The position numbers and the translations under genes were made by a program. Shown piece after piece: positions 33,991 through 42,555 of a stretch of DNA of 64,000 nt (position 1 is the first letter of the stretch; each line of letters starts with the position of its first letter). The DNA is from an uncultured Chlorobiaceae bacterium (GTDB lineage: Bacteria; Bacteroidota; Chlorobiia; Chlorobiales; Chlorobiaceae): contig CAITSZ010000012.1 in NCBI GenBank assembly GCA_903895195.1, forward strand, positions 37,303 to 101,302. The letters run 5' to 3'. The notes below the pieces were generated by a model. That model searched no databases and was not told the DNA's origin. It saw only the letters and a list, made by a program, of their open reading frames with translations.

Positions 33991-35085
33991 TTATATTTGC
34001 ATCAGCAAAGCAGCTAAAGAAATTACGAAGAAAAGGATTTGCACTACAAAACTTATTTTTTCGATTTTAATTATCTTTAAAGTATTTGAAGGTGAGTCCA
34101 TGTCATAATTTCTATCTATAATGATTATCTGAAGCAATGTCAATGCAACATTGAAAATAGCAAGAAGATATATTTTATCCATCAGTACCAATGATGCGCA
34201 TTCGAGAATTGCATCCACCGAGGTTCGCTCCAATAAAACAATTGTCAACAGGGATGTCGAAGACATAGCTACTCTAACGGCAATAAAAGAGGGGTTTACA
34301 AACAAAGCCAACCAGCACGGTATCAAAATAATTAGTAAAGGGATGAGTAATTTCCATATGAAAAAGTTTTTCTCTCTTTCAAGATTAAATGAAAATTTTA
34401 CCCCGGAATATTTTAATCCTGCCGGAGTACCGGTTTTGCCGAAAATCGTACCATAATCATGAAGATAACTCTGCAACTGAAGTCCTTTATTTTCCCAGCC
34501 AGGTAAATCTAATCCTTTGTCGTAGCTTGTTGATACCACATCGGGAACATAAAAAACCTTATCAAAAGTATCAATTGAATTTTCGATATACAATGACAAT
34601 TGTTGCTTATCAAGAGGATAATTACTCACGTCAAAAGGCTGATGAAATAACCCATCAATACGAAGAATCTGGTACTTTTCACCATTACTTAATACTTTAG
34701 GGGAAGCCATAAGCGCCTTTTTTGTGAATTTCGTATCTTTAACAAGATTTATAATATCCAAAGTCTCGATCGGATCAAAATCACCTTTCCATCTAAGCCA
34801 CATATACGCTGACATGGAGTAAGTGCTGGCTTTCAAATCCAGATTATAGATATTAATGCCGTATATGCCGACGGTTACAATTTTAGCCCCGAGCAAAGGT
34901 GCATTGACATTCTCAAACGTTCCCTGAGGACTCTTGATGAATGATGACAGCTTGCTCAGCGGTGGATTATTCTCTGCAACAGCTTTCGTTTGCACAGAAA
35001 AAAGTATAACCAATACAATCAGAAATGATTTTACAATCGAAATCGGCAAACCGCTCATTAGTTTTTTTTGATAACAGGGTAACAT
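33991..35085 (-). CDS. Pentameric ligand-gated ion channel homologue (Cys-loop receptor superfamily)
   Basis: 364 residues from the ATG at 35085 (a TTG at 35106 is also possible). A signal peptide ends near KAVAE. The extracellular beta-sandwich includes YSMSAYMWLRWKGDFDP and the conserved FDVSNYPLDKQQLSLYIENS, which corresponds to the F..YP.D.Q.L....E signature of the family. As in other bacterial members the Cys pair of the Cys-loop is missing. Four C-terminal membrane helices follow: FIWKLLIPLLIILIPCWLAL, a pore-lining helix near VAMSSTSLLTIVLLERTSV, and two more. It should form a homopentameric channel in the inner membrane. Ligand unknown. Lone gene, AT-rich. Confidence 0.85.
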   Translation of the reverse strand: MLPCYQKKLMSGLPISIVKSFLIVLVILFSVQTKAVAENNPPLSKLSSFIKSPQGTFENVNAPLLGAKIVTVGIYGINIYNLDLKASTYSMSAYMWLRWKGDFDPIETLDIINLVKDTKFTKKALMASPKVLSNGEKYQILRIDGLFHQPFDVSNYPLDKQQLSLYIENSIDTFDKVFYVPDVVSTSYDKGLDLPGWENKGLQLQSYLHDYGTIFGKTGTPAGLKYSGVKFSFNLEREKNFFIWKLLIPLLIILIPCWLALFVNPSFIAVRVAMSSTSLLTIVLLERTSVDAILECASLVLMDKIYLLAIFNVALTLLQIIIIDRNYDMDSPSNTLKIIKIEKISFVVQILFFVISLAALLMQI

Positions 35086-35279
35086 TATATATTTCTCTTC
35101 GCACAAGTTAGCCGCATAAGGAAATAAAAGAGAGTAAACTGTATTATTTAAATCTAAAAAAGCAAAAACTAACCGCCCCCAGCTATTATCATGAGTTCCT
35201 GCCTCTTTACCCTGCTTGGTATCTGAACATCACCAGAGCTACGGCAGGTACCCGCAGGAAGCCTTGCAGCAACATCTCC

Positions 35280-35358
35280 ATTTGCATTGATGCGATTGGG
35301 GGAATGCTTCGTCCGATTTCGTCTTCTCGATGAACGCTCTTGCTTAGTCTAATGAAAT
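35280..35358 (-). pseudogene. Nif11 leader remnant, start lost
   Basis: The minus strand has ATT in place of the start ATG, then SLD, a TAA stop in place of CAA, then ARAFIEKTKSDEAF. After that the frame is lost, with an RIA-like segment in another frame. The AGGAG site and CCCAACCCC tract upstream are still recognisable. Confidence 0.78.
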
Positions 35359-35403
35359 GATATTCTCCTGGGGTTGGGAGTTGAGAAATGAATTTACCGT
35401 CTG

Positions 35404-35432
35404 AAAGTACGAGTTAGCTACTGATATTACAA
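35404..35432 (-). promoter_or_regulatory. Degenerate cassette promoter
   Basis: Minus strand TTGTAA (35432-35427), 17 bases, TACTTT (35409-35404), at the same distance from the dead start codon as in intact cassettes. Confidence 0.5.
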
Positions 35433-35745
35433 ATGCTTCCTGCACGGTAATCTCCCGATGATATAGCCCACAAAAGCACGGGGTTCACCCTGACACCTAA
35501 AAGAGACCGCCTGTGGCTGTCAAAACGTAGGTTTTACCATTATCAGTAGCTGTAATATATTTACTTATATGACGTTAGTTATTAAAGATCAATATATTTT
35601 AACCGGACAATACTGTAATGATCTACATCTTTTGCCGTAAAATAATTCTGATAACAAAATAGTTCTGTATTTACATTGTCGAGGTAGATCAGTTTCATTA
35701 ATGTAAGGCATTAGCCACCATCACTATACTACTAAGGAGCCTCTT

Positions 35746-36807
35746 ATGACCCCCACCAAGTTGCGCAGAACCTTATTGATAGCATTGCTTTCCGCCGCCT
35801 CTACAATGTCACCAATACAATCCTCGTCTGCATGCAGTCGCGCTGTTTACTTTGGCAAAGAGGGCCAGACCGTCACAGGCAGGAGCATGGACTGGCTCGA
35901 AGATATGCATACCAACCTCTGGATTTTTCCTCAAGGGATGAAGCGTGACGGCGGAATGGGCGAGAATGGCTACAAATGGACAAGCAAATACGGAAGTGTT
36001 ATAGCTTCAGTCTACGAAGCTGGCACTGCCGATGGCATTAACGAGCAGGGATTCGTCGCCAACTTACTTTTCCTTACCGAAACTAAATACCCAGAGAAAA
36101 AGGGCGACAAGCGTCCTCAGATATCCATCTCGGCCTGGACGCAGTATATGCTCGACAATTTTGCAACTGTAAGTCAGGCTGTCGCTGAAATACGCAAAGA
36201 GGCTTTTCGGCCGGTTATGGTCAAATCCGAAAATCTCCGTGATGCCACAGTACACATCTCGATCTCGGATGCCACTGGTGATTCGGCCATTTTTGAGTAT
36301 ATCGACGGCAAGCTTGTGATCCACCATGGCCGTCAGTACCAGGTAATGACCAACTCCCCAACCTACGACAAGCAAATCTCCATAAATGAATACTGGAAGC
36401 AGATCGGCGGCACAGTGATGCTGCCGGGAACCAATCGTGCTGCCGACCGGTTCACTCGTGCCAGCTTCTACATCAATGCCACCCAACAGTCTGCTAATCC
36501 GCGCGAGGCCATCGCAGCCGTCTTCAGCGTGATGCGTAACGTCAGTGTTCCGCGCGGCATCAGCACACCCAGCCAACCTAACATCTCCTCAACCATCTGG
36601 CGAACGGTAGCAGACCAGAAAAACAAGGTCTACTTTTTTGAGGATACCTTTAGCCCAAGCCTTGTATGGGTCAGGCTCAGCCAGATAGACTTCAAGGCTG
36701 GTTCGGGTGTTCGCAAGCTCACCCTTGACGGCAATCCAAATCTTGGTGGTGACCAGACCGCAAACTTTATGGAGGCTAAACCATTGTCGTTCATGGCGCC
36801 AAATTGA
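35746..36807 (+). CDS. Choloylglycine hydrolase/penicillin V acylase family protein (exported Ntn hydrolase)
   Basis: 353 residues with AAGGAG before the ATG. A signal peptide ends just before Cys30 (SSSA-CSRAVYFG), so cleavage would directly expose the N-terminal nucleophile Cys. Other Ntn features: GRSMDW with the conserved Arg and Asp, the NSPTYDKQ Asn segment, and RFTRASFY near residue 230. Family members cleave amide bonds in bile salts, penicillin V or acyl-homoserine lactones. Bile salts are unlikely in this habitat, so acyl-homoserine lactone or another acyl amide is more plausible; the true substrate is unknown. Single gene. Confidence 0.85.
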   Translation: MTPTKLRRTLLIALLSAASTMSPIQSSSACSRAVYFGKEGQTVTGRSMDWLEDMHTNLWIFPQGMKRDGGMGENGYKWTSKYGSVIASVYEAGTADGINEQGFVANLLFLTETKYPEKKGDKRPQISISAWTQYMLDNFATVSQAVAEIRKEAFRPVMVKSENLRDATVHISISDATGDSAIFEYIDGKLVIHHGRQYQVMTNSPTYDKQISINEYWKQIGGTVMLPGTNRAADRFTRASFYINATQQSANPREAIAAVFSVMRNVSVPRGISTPSQPNISSTIWRTVADQKNKVYFFEDTFSPSLVWVRLSQIDFKAGSGVRKLTLDGNPNLGGDQTANFMEAKPLSFMAPN

Positions 36808-36835
36808 ACCTATGCAGGCCAGTGGGGAGAAAAAA

Positions 36836-37002
36836 AGTGCTGAGTGCTGAGTGCTGAGTGAAGAAAGAAAGTTGGCAGTTGGCAGTGGGCAGTTGGCGGT
36901 TGGCGGTTGGCAGTGGGGAGAAAGAAAGTGCTGAGTGCTGAGTGCTGGGTGCTGGGTGCTGGGTGCTGAGTGAAGAAAGAAAGTGGGCGGTTGGCGGTTA
37001 AG
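36836..37002. repeat. Heptanucleotide tandem repeat array 1
   Basis: Alternating blocks of (GTGCTGA)n with GTGCTGG variants and (GTTGGCA/G)n, joined by GAAGAAAGAAA. Two rounds of the two block types are visible. Read in any frame it gives heptapeptide repeats, so the open frames here are not genes. Confidence 0.85.
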
Positions 37003-37095
37003 GTAGAAGATAGACCCCTCACGGGAGTTCGGGGTGACAAAGTTGGCGAGGGGGATTATGCTAAAGCCTACTGCTGACTGCCTACTGCCTACTCT

Positions 37096-37572
37096 TTAGC
37101 GGTTGCTGTGTTCTAGATCGAGGAGGTGTTGTTTTAAGGCGAGGCCTCCTCGATAGCCGGTAAGAGTGCCGTTACTGCCTATCACTCTGTGACAGGGAAT
37201 GAATATTGGTATGGTGTTCCTGTGGTTCGCCATTCCTACTGCACGGAAGGCTTGAGGGTTTCCGACAGCAGTGGCGATATCCTTATAGGTCGCGGTCGTT
37301 CCATAGGGAATCGTACAAAGGGCTTTCCAGACCTGCTGCATGAAGGGTGTCCCTGATGGGGCAAGCGGCAGAGAGAATTGCTTAAGTTTTCCGGCCAGAT
37401 AGCTGTTCAGCTGCCTAAACGCCTCTGCAATAAGTTTTGTTTCAAGGAGTTCGGCCTCCGGCAGCGGAACAGCTGATTCAAAATGAAGGTTGGCTATAGA
37501 ACCTCCCCGCTCCACTATACCAATACTGCCTATATCGGTCTGTTGATAACAGAGAAAAAGGTTATTGTTCAT
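37096..37572 (-). CDS. ogt: Methylated-DNA--protein-cysteine methyltransferase
   Basis: 158 residues. The C-terminal domain has the helix-turn-helix segment YGTTATYKDIATAVGNPQAFRAVGMANHRN and the acceptor site IFIPCHRVIG, followed by GTLTGYRGGLALKQHLLDLE. The protein moves the methyl group from O6-methylguanine to its own Cys, a direct repair of alkylated DNA in the cytoplasm. The short N-terminal domain lacks the Ada zinc site, so it is of the Ogt/MGMT type. It lies between two heptamer-repeat arrays. Confidence 0.92.
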   Translation of the reverse strand: MNNNLFLCYQQTDIGSIGIVERGGSIANLHFESAVPLPEAELLETKLIAEAFRQLNSYLAGKLKQFSLPLAPSGTPFMQQVWKALCTIPYGTTATYKDIATAVGNPQAFRAVGMANHRNTIPIFIPCHRVIGSNGTLTGYRGGLALKQHLLDLEHSNR

Positions 37573-37601
37573 TTTAAGGCATTACGAGTATGTTAGGAAA
37601 G

Positions 37602-37748
37602 AAAGTGCTGAGTGCTGAGTGCTGAGTGCTGAGTGAAGAAAGATAGTGGGCAGTTGGCGGTTGGCGGTTGGTGGTTGGCGGTTGGTGGTTGGTGGTTGGC
37701 GGTTGGCGGTTGGTGGTTGGCATTTGGCAGTTGGCATTTGGCAGTTAA
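37602..37748. repeat. Heptanucleotide tandem repeat array 2
   Basis: (GTGCTGA)n followed after GAAGAAAGATA by a longer run of (GTTGGCG) with GTTGGTG variants. Same order and linker as array 1, so the two arrays probably share one origin and bracket the ogt gene. Confidence 0.85.
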
Positions 37749-37819
37749 GAGAGAAAAATGGTGAGGAGAAGGAGTGCTTGATAGAAGAGTAATCAAAAAA
37801 ATACAACGGAGAAAAGAGA

Positions 37820-38368
37820 ATGAAAAAAATGGCTTTTGTTGTGCTTATGTTTGCTTTTTTTGGTGTCAGCAACGCACATGGAGAAGAGTTCACCTTGAAA
37901 AGTGATGATTTAAAGGGGCAGCTGACGGAGGAACAGGTATTTTCGGGATTTGGCTGCACAGGGAAAAATATTTCTCCTTCACTGAAATGGATCAATGCTC
38001 CTCAGAGCACTAAAAGTTTTGCGGTAACGGTATATGACCCTGATGCGCCGACAGGAAGCGGATGGTGGCACTGGATTATTGTCAACATTCCATCAAACAC
38101 CAGTGAACTTAAAAAAGATGCCGGGAATCCACAAAAAGGTGTGGCACCAAAAGGTAGTATACAAAGCCTAACTGACTATGGAAAGGCTGGCTTTGGCGGG
38201 GCATGTCCTCCTGTCGGCGACAAAGCGCATCGGTATATTTTTACTGTCTATGCTCTTAACGCAGAAAAGCTGGATGTTGATGAAAAAACGCCACCCGCCA
38301 TGGTCGGATTCATGCTGAATCAGCATGCGATAGCAAAGGCATCTCTTATTTCATACTTCAAGCGATAA
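37820..38368 (+). CDS. PEBP/YbhB family protein (Raf kinase inhibitor-like)
   Basis: 182 residues with a signal peptide ending near HG-EE (about residue 21). The family signature is complete: YDPDAPTGSGWWHWIIVNIP around residue 74 and ACPPVGDKAHRYIFTVYALN around residue 132, which together form the anion-binding pocket. E. coli relatives YbhB (cytoplasmic) and YbcL (periplasmic) have no settled biochemical role. This one is exported. ACGGAG precedes the ATG. Single gene. Confidence 0.9.
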   Translation: MKKMAFVVLMFAFFGVSNAHGEEFTLKSDDLKGQLTEEQVFSGFGCTGKNISPSLKWINAPQSTKSFAVTVYDPDAPTGSGWWHWIIVNIPSNTSELKKDAGNPQKGVAPKGSIQSLTDYGKAGFGGACPPVGDKAHRYIFTVYALNAEKLDVDEKTPPAMVGFMLNQHAIAKASLISYFKR

Positions 38369-38461
38369 TCTGGACGGAAGTCTTACATCACATTTTTTCA
38401 TTTGTGTGGTTCTGTGGTTATCTTCTTTTCTCAAAAGTAACAATAAGACAAGGAGTTAGTA

Positions 38462-39028
38462 ATGGGCGAGGAATTTGAGGTGAAAGGACCACACGAAGAG
38501 GTATTGGAAGGCGGAGAAGGTGGTAATAAATTCAATAATCGCATTGCTGTCATAACTGCGATCATGGCCACCTTGGGAGCATTGCTCTCTTACCAGGCAA
38601 GTTTTACGCTTAGTGAAGCTATAATGATGAAAAATGAAGCTGCGATAAGAAAGACAGAAGCGGCTAATCAATGGAATTTTTTTCAGGCAAAGAGCAACAA
38701 GCAAAATATAGCGGAGCTTGCAGCAAAAGTTACAACAAGCAAAGAGCAGGAAGAGAAAAAAAGGGATGTTGCCCGTTACATCGCTGAAAAAGCGGAGATT
38801 AAAAAGAAAGCTGAAGCCACCGAAAAGCTCTCTCTTGAGGCTGATGAACATTCAGAAAAGTTCATGCATTCTCACCATCGCTGGGCTACGGGAGTAACAA
38901 TGCTTCAGATTGCAATTTCACTTGCAGCTATAACAATCCTGACTCGCAAAAACTGGCTTGAATACGTGAGCTTGACATGCGCCGGAATAGGCATGGTTTT
39001 CGGCGTGCTTGCCTGGTCTGGAATTTAG
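38462..39028 (+). CDS. DUF4337 membrane protein
   Basis: 188 residues with AAGGAG before the ATG. An acidic N-terminus, one membrane helix (IAVITAIMATLGALLSY, about residues 28-44), a long charged coiled coil with the family motif KNEAAIRKTEAANQWNFFQAKS, and two C-terminal membrane helices. Function of the family is unknown; the architecture suggests a structural or sensor protein with a large extramembrane coiled coil. Confidence 0.82.
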   Translation: MGEEFEVKGPHEEVLEGGEGGNKFNNRIAVITAIMATLGALLSYQASFTLSEAIMMKNEAAIRKTEAANQWNFFQAKSNKQNIAELAAKVTTSKEQEEKKRDVARYIAEKAEIKKKAEATEKLSLEADEHSEKFMHSHHRWATGVTMLQIAISLAAITILTRKNWLEYVSLTCAGIGMVFGVLAWSGI

Positions 39029-39072
39029 GACGTTACTACCGCCAGAAAAGTTGAGAACGGAATATTGGTTAG

Positions 39073-39285
39073 TCAGTCGGAATAATCCTCTTTGAAGGAG
39101 GCTTCGGCTGAAAACCAATCTTCTCTATCCTCCCCTGCTTTTTCTCCCTTTGCTTTCCAGAGATAATATGCTGGAAGCTGGATATCTTCCTCACTGGGCC
39201 CGGATGTCATTGCAAGATTTTCTTTCGGGCTCTCTTTCGGTTTCTTCAATGATTTTTTCGGCACGGCTTCTGTCAATTTGTTCAT
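39073..39285 (-). CDS. DUF2934 small protein
   Basis: 70 residues. The C-terminal half matches the DUF2934 pattern: IQLPAYYLWKAKGEKAGEDREDWFSAEA, short helices with a conserved W.E/A.G and DW...A. The N-terminus is Lys/Pro-rich. Function unknown; such genes are common in environmental bacteria. Soluble, no signal. Confidence 0.65.
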   Translation of the reverse strand: MNKLTEAVPKKSLKKPKESPKENLAMTSGPSEEDIQLPAYYLWKAKGEKAGEDREDWFSAEASFKEDYSD

Positions 39286-39687
39286 GGGTCAAAAGATATT
39301 TTGATTAAAAAAACACCCGGGTTTTGCAAGCCCTTATCCGAGTGTAACATCAGAATATTTCCTGAATAATTTTACTATTCCGCATTATTATTACACAAAT
39401 AATATATACATTTTCTTTGTGGAATTTTTTCACAGGTGTGCTATACCTATAGCTTTATTCTCTTCAACCTATGGCACAATAGTCACCAAGTTTCACTCCG
39501 GTAGTCCTTTCGATACCCTCGCTGTTCATCAGTAGCTACTTATCAGTACCTCTTGTTTACGTGAAATAGCTGGCGAAGCTCCGTCATTGCAAAGATTGAT
39601 TTTGAACCCTGTCGCCAAGAAGCGCGGCGAAAGGTAAATAGTCAGATTTTGTGCGCTTCATTAAACTTAAATAAGGAGTCAACTCTT
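39286..39687. other. Gene-free stretch with an 18-base motif
   Basis: Mostly AT-rich leader sequence before the gene at 39688. Holds GGTAGTCCTTTCGATACC at 39500-39517, within a 25-base match to 58399-58423. Confidence 0.6.
39498..39522 (+). promoter_or_regulatory. 25-base intergenic motif, copy 1
   Basis: Identical over 25 bases to 58399-58423; its 18-base core GGTAGTCCTTTCGATACC also occurs inverted at 18945-18962. It ends about 165 bases before the start of the 39688 gene. The core can fold as a small hairpin (GGTA...TACC). Function unknown. Confidence 0.5.
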
Positions 39688-40017
39688 ATGGGTACAAAGC
39701 TTGCGTTCAGAACACCTCCCGGATCGGTCAGCATTCCTGCCGGACAATCGAAGCAATTAGGCGTGGTAGATGTTAGTCCTTTTTCGTCAATCAGGGTTGT
39801 TGCCGATGAGCGTGTGGGTTCAGGCACTGGCGTTAACATCCGCCTGACGATCACGGAAGGAAATGAATTAGTGGCTCAGCTGGATGTGCTGACATTGACA
39901 CCGCACACTCAAGTAACCAAGGTCTACGAAGTCCCTGGAGCAAAGCTGACTATCTTTGCTGATGCACTCGGTGGCAGCGGTTCAGATGGTGTGGATGTTC
40001 TTATCTACGGGGCTTGA
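39688..40017 (+). CDS. Small beta-rich protein of unknown function
   Basis: 109 residues; AAGGAGTCAAC before ATG 39688 sets the start. No signal peptide or Cys. The sequence is rich in beta-formers (SIPAGQSKQLGVVDVSPFSSIRVVADERVG, then TQVTKVYEVPGAKLTIFADALGG) and looks like a single beta-sandwich. I do not recognise the family. A hairpin (GCCGCCTCC/GGAGGCGGC, 40044-40077) follows the stop. The gene has a long 5' region with the 25-base motif. Confidence 0.6.
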   Translation: MGTKLAFRTPPGSVSIPAGQSKQLGVVDVSPFSSIRVVADERVGSGTGVNIRLTITEGNELVAQLDVLTLTPHTQVTKVYEVPGAKLTIFADALGGSGSDGVDVLIYGA

Positions 40018-40043
40018 GAAGTTGCGATTGTCATCCCGCTTCT

Positions 40044-40077
40044 GCCGCCTCCCTTCCCTTACACTTCAGGAGGCGGC
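40044..40077 (+). terminator. GC-rich hairpin after the 39688 gene
   Basis: Nine-base stem GCCGCCTCC (40044-40052) with GGAGGCGGC (40069-40077). No T-run follows directly, so termination is likely but not certain. Confidence 0.5.
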
Positions 40078-40159
40078 GAAGCCTTAGACCTCATTTTAAT
40101 CAAAGAGATAGCTGTTTACAATCAGCACAGTAACTTCCGCAAAGAGCCAAATTAAAGCG

Positions 40160-41185
40160 ATGAGAAATAATAGATATCCTCATATAATATTATTTGCAGC
40201 ATTAATATATTGCTGTTTATTCCAAAGCGAAAATGCACGCTGTGAGCCAATTCCATCATGGAATAATACTCCGATCAAGAAATCCATTTTGGATTTTGTC
40301 AGCCTGGCAGCAAAGAAAATCCCTGTTGAAGATCGTATTGCGGTTTTCGATATGGATGGCACGATTGCCTGCGAAGCTCCACTGTGGTTTGAGATGTATG
40401 CTGCAATTGACGGCTTAAACGGGAAATCGGCAAAGAATCCAGCACTATTAAAATATCCCGAATATCAGTATGCGAAAAAACTTGCAGTAGACCCTGCTGA
40501 TACATCGGTTACAAACAACTGGACAAACTTCACTAAAGCTCCTTACTATAACTACATCGACTCGATGGTCTGGAAAGCTTATGAAGGAGTTGACCATGAA
40601 ACCTACGTGGATTCTGCCCGTTCGTATTTATCAAAAACGAAAGACAAAAAATATAACATCATTCTTGCAAATATGTTTTATCAACCAATGCTTGAGTTGA
40701 TACGGTATTTGAAGCAGAATAAATTCACAATCTACATTGTATCCGGCTCGATGCAGGGCGTTATCTGGAGCGTTTGTCCTCAAATAATCAATCTGGACAG
40801 GGCGCATCTTATCGGGACCCGTCAAATTTTAAACCCTGTTTATAAACCGGGCGATTATAAAACATTATTCATCATCAATAAAGGCATTTTTCCGGCAAAG
40901 GATGATAAAGAGGGGAAAAGCATAAATATTTATTCACAAATAGGTAAAAAGCCTGTATTCGCTTTTGGAAATACCAATGGCGACTTTGGAATGTTTCATT
41001 TAACAGCAACAAACAAATACCCCAATATTGAATTGTTACTCAATCATGATGATGCAATTCGCGAGTATGCATACGAGCCATATCATGGGAGTTCAGTTCC
41101 TGCCTGGAGAGATTCTCTGGCAGTAAACAGGTGGAAGCTTGTTAATATGGCTCAGGAATTTAAAACTGTCTGGAAAACTAAATAG
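40160..41185 (+). CDS. Exported HAD-superfamily phosphatase
   Basis: 341 residues with an N-terminal signal (YPHIILFAALIYCCLF). HAD motif I is IAVFDMDGT (Asp64, Asp66). Motif II is IYIVSGSMQGVIW and motif IV is FAFGNTNGDFGMF. The layout is that of the phosphoserine-phosphatase-like group with an inserted cap. The signal suggests periplasmic action on phosphate esters. It lies 30 bases upstream of the alpha/beta hydrolase gene and may be cotranscribed with it. Confidence 0.82.
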   Translation: MRNNRYPHIILFAALIYCCLFQSENARCEPIPSWNNTPIKKSILDFVSLAAKKIPVEDRIAVFDMDGTIACEAPLWFEMYAAIDGLNGKSAKNPALLKYPEYQYAKKLAVDPADTSVTNNWTNFTKAPYYNYIDSMVWKAYEGVDHETYVDSARSYLSKTKDKKYNIILANMFYQPMLELIRYLKQNKFTIYIVSGSMQGVIWSVCPQIINLDRAHLIGTRQILNPVYKPGDYKTLFIINKGIFPAKDDKEGKSINIYSQIGKKPVFAFGNTNGDFGMFHLTATNKYPNIELLLNHDDAIREYAYEPYHGSSVPAWRDSLAVNRWKLVNMAQEFKTVWKTK

Positions 41186-41215
41186 GTTTTTTCTCAACAA
41201 TTAAATTCACTTATC

Positions 41216-42424
41216 ATGGAACCGATCATCATTAATGACTACTGCTTCAAAAGGGTCTACTTCTGGATGCAGTATACTCCGGAAGATCTGAATTTTACGG
41301 AAATAGCCATTGATGTCTATTATCCAAAAGACCGGCAAGCCAATGGCCTTGTCATGTTCAATCATGGATTCATGATCGGCCCTGATCTGTTCTATCTTCC
41401 ACAACGACTTCTTGCAGGCTTTTTCAACAAGGAACAGGCTCCGCTGTTTGGAAACTACCCATCCTACTACTACAACTATACCTCTGCAATTGTAGAAAAG
41501 AACTGGGCAATGGCTTTTGCCACTTCGACGCACAAGCAGAACGAATTCACTCCAACAACTGATTTTGGCGGTAATCCCAGAGTCGGCCAGGAAGCGTTTA
41601 TGGCAGCCTCCTATCTTACCTGTTTCGGCGCGACCAGCACATTTTATAATGCAAGCCGCTCAAAGCAGTTTCAGTTCATGAAGTCCAACAATGTCATTTT
41701 TGCCGGTCACTCAGTAGGTGGTGCTCATGCACAGGTAGCTGCAACCGGATTTGATAACCTGCAGGAGATCGGAAAAAATACAGGGAAAAGGTTTGACCCT
41801 GTTGTGTACGACAGAATTGTCCTTCCAAGGGTTACCGAAAAGCTCTCAACATGGGGGGAAGATAGCCGGGCCAATCCCGTCGGCCTTGTTCAGCTCTCCC
41901 CTGTTGATATGAAAAACCCGCTTTTCGGCGGTATGGAACCTTACCGCACAGAACTGGCAAAGATACCGGTTCCAAACCTTATGATTGTCGGGGAGTGCGA
42001 TTGTGCATGCCTTGATTCATCTCAGCCGCCTGCATGGTCGAGCGATTCAGCCGTGACGACTGAGTACAGCCAGATGGCTCCCGCAGGGAGTGAAGCGTGG
42101 GCGGTTGTAGCCAATGTTGAAAACGGCAGCCACTGTGGATACCTGACTGAGCCAAATGCGTTCTGCTCTACGGCAGACAACGATTCCAACTGCACGCGCT
42201 GCAAGGATAAGAAAAAATACAAACCGGTCGGTAAGGAGAGTGACTTTACAGCAAAACTTTTCAAAGAATTTATCGGCATATATCCAGCCAATTCGGGATT
42301 TACAGGGACTCGCAAGGATTGGCTTGACAGCAGCTGCCTGAAGTGGCTTAACAAGCAAAACCCGATTGGCACCTCCATCAATCTTGTTAAGTTCAGCGGA
42401 GGAGAGTATGTTTATCATGTTTAG
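41216..42424 (+). CDS. Alpha/beta hydrolase
   Basis: 402 residues. The oxyanion segment is VMFNHGFMIGPD. The nucleophile elbow is FAGHSVGGAH (Ser166). A likely acid follows in MIVGECDCACLD, and the catalytic His in NGSHCGYL. The layout resembles the chlorophyllase/dienelactone-type hydrolases of the fold. No signal peptide is present. The C-terminal third is Cys-rich (CSTADNDSNCTRCKDKKK), unusual for this fold. Substrate unknown; a link to chlorophyll breakdown would be speculation. Confidence 0.78.
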   Translation: MEPIIINDYCFKRVYFWMQYTPEDLNFTEIAIDVYYPKDRQANGLVMFNHGFMIGPDLFYLPQRLLAGFFNKEQAPLFGNYPSYYYNYTSAIVEKNWAMAFATSTHKQNEFTPTTDFGGNPRVGQEAFMAASYLTCFGATSTFYNASRSKQFQFMKSNNVIFAGHSVGGAHAQVAATGFDNLQEIGKNTGKRFDPVVYDRIVLPRVTEKLSTWGEDSRANPVGLVQLSPVDMKNPLFGGMEPYRTELAKIPVPNLMIVGECDCACLDSSQPPAWSSDSAVTTEYSQMAPAGSEAWAVVANVENGSHCGYLTEPNAFCSTADNDSNCTRCKDKKKYKPVGKESDFTAKLFKEFIGIYPANSGFTGTRKDWLDSSCLKWLNKQNPIGTSINLVKFSGGEYVYHV

Positions 42425-42465
42425 CGCGTGAGGGAAACCCGTTTGACCATCAGGATTTAAACTCA

Positions 42466-42492
42466 CAGAAGCCCGCTACAAGCGGGCTTCTG
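42466..42492. terminator. Perfect 12-base stem between converging genes
   Basis: CAGAAGCCCGCT (42466-42477) and AGCGGGCTTCTG (42481-42492) with a three-base loop. It lies between two converging genes and has no T-run on either side. Confidence 0.6.
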
Positions 42493-42555
42493 ATGTGGCA
42501 GAGGCAGTGTCTGCATATCAGACAACTACCTTGTTCCATGTATTCTGCTATTGGG

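Larger units (their letters stand above)
35086..35745. other. Gene-free stretch with Nif11 remnant
   Basis: Contains a dead Nif11 gene (35280-35358) with its promoter-like element, and the 5' region of the choloylglycine hydrolase gene. The segment near 35470 (ACGGGGTTCACC) resembles the 3' cassette flank. Confidence 0.5.

Noticed and set aside
36810..37995. Pro/Thr/Ser-rich open frames on the minus strand
   Set aside because: They are translations of heptanucleotide repeats; any frame of a period-7 repeat gives a heptapeptide repeat.
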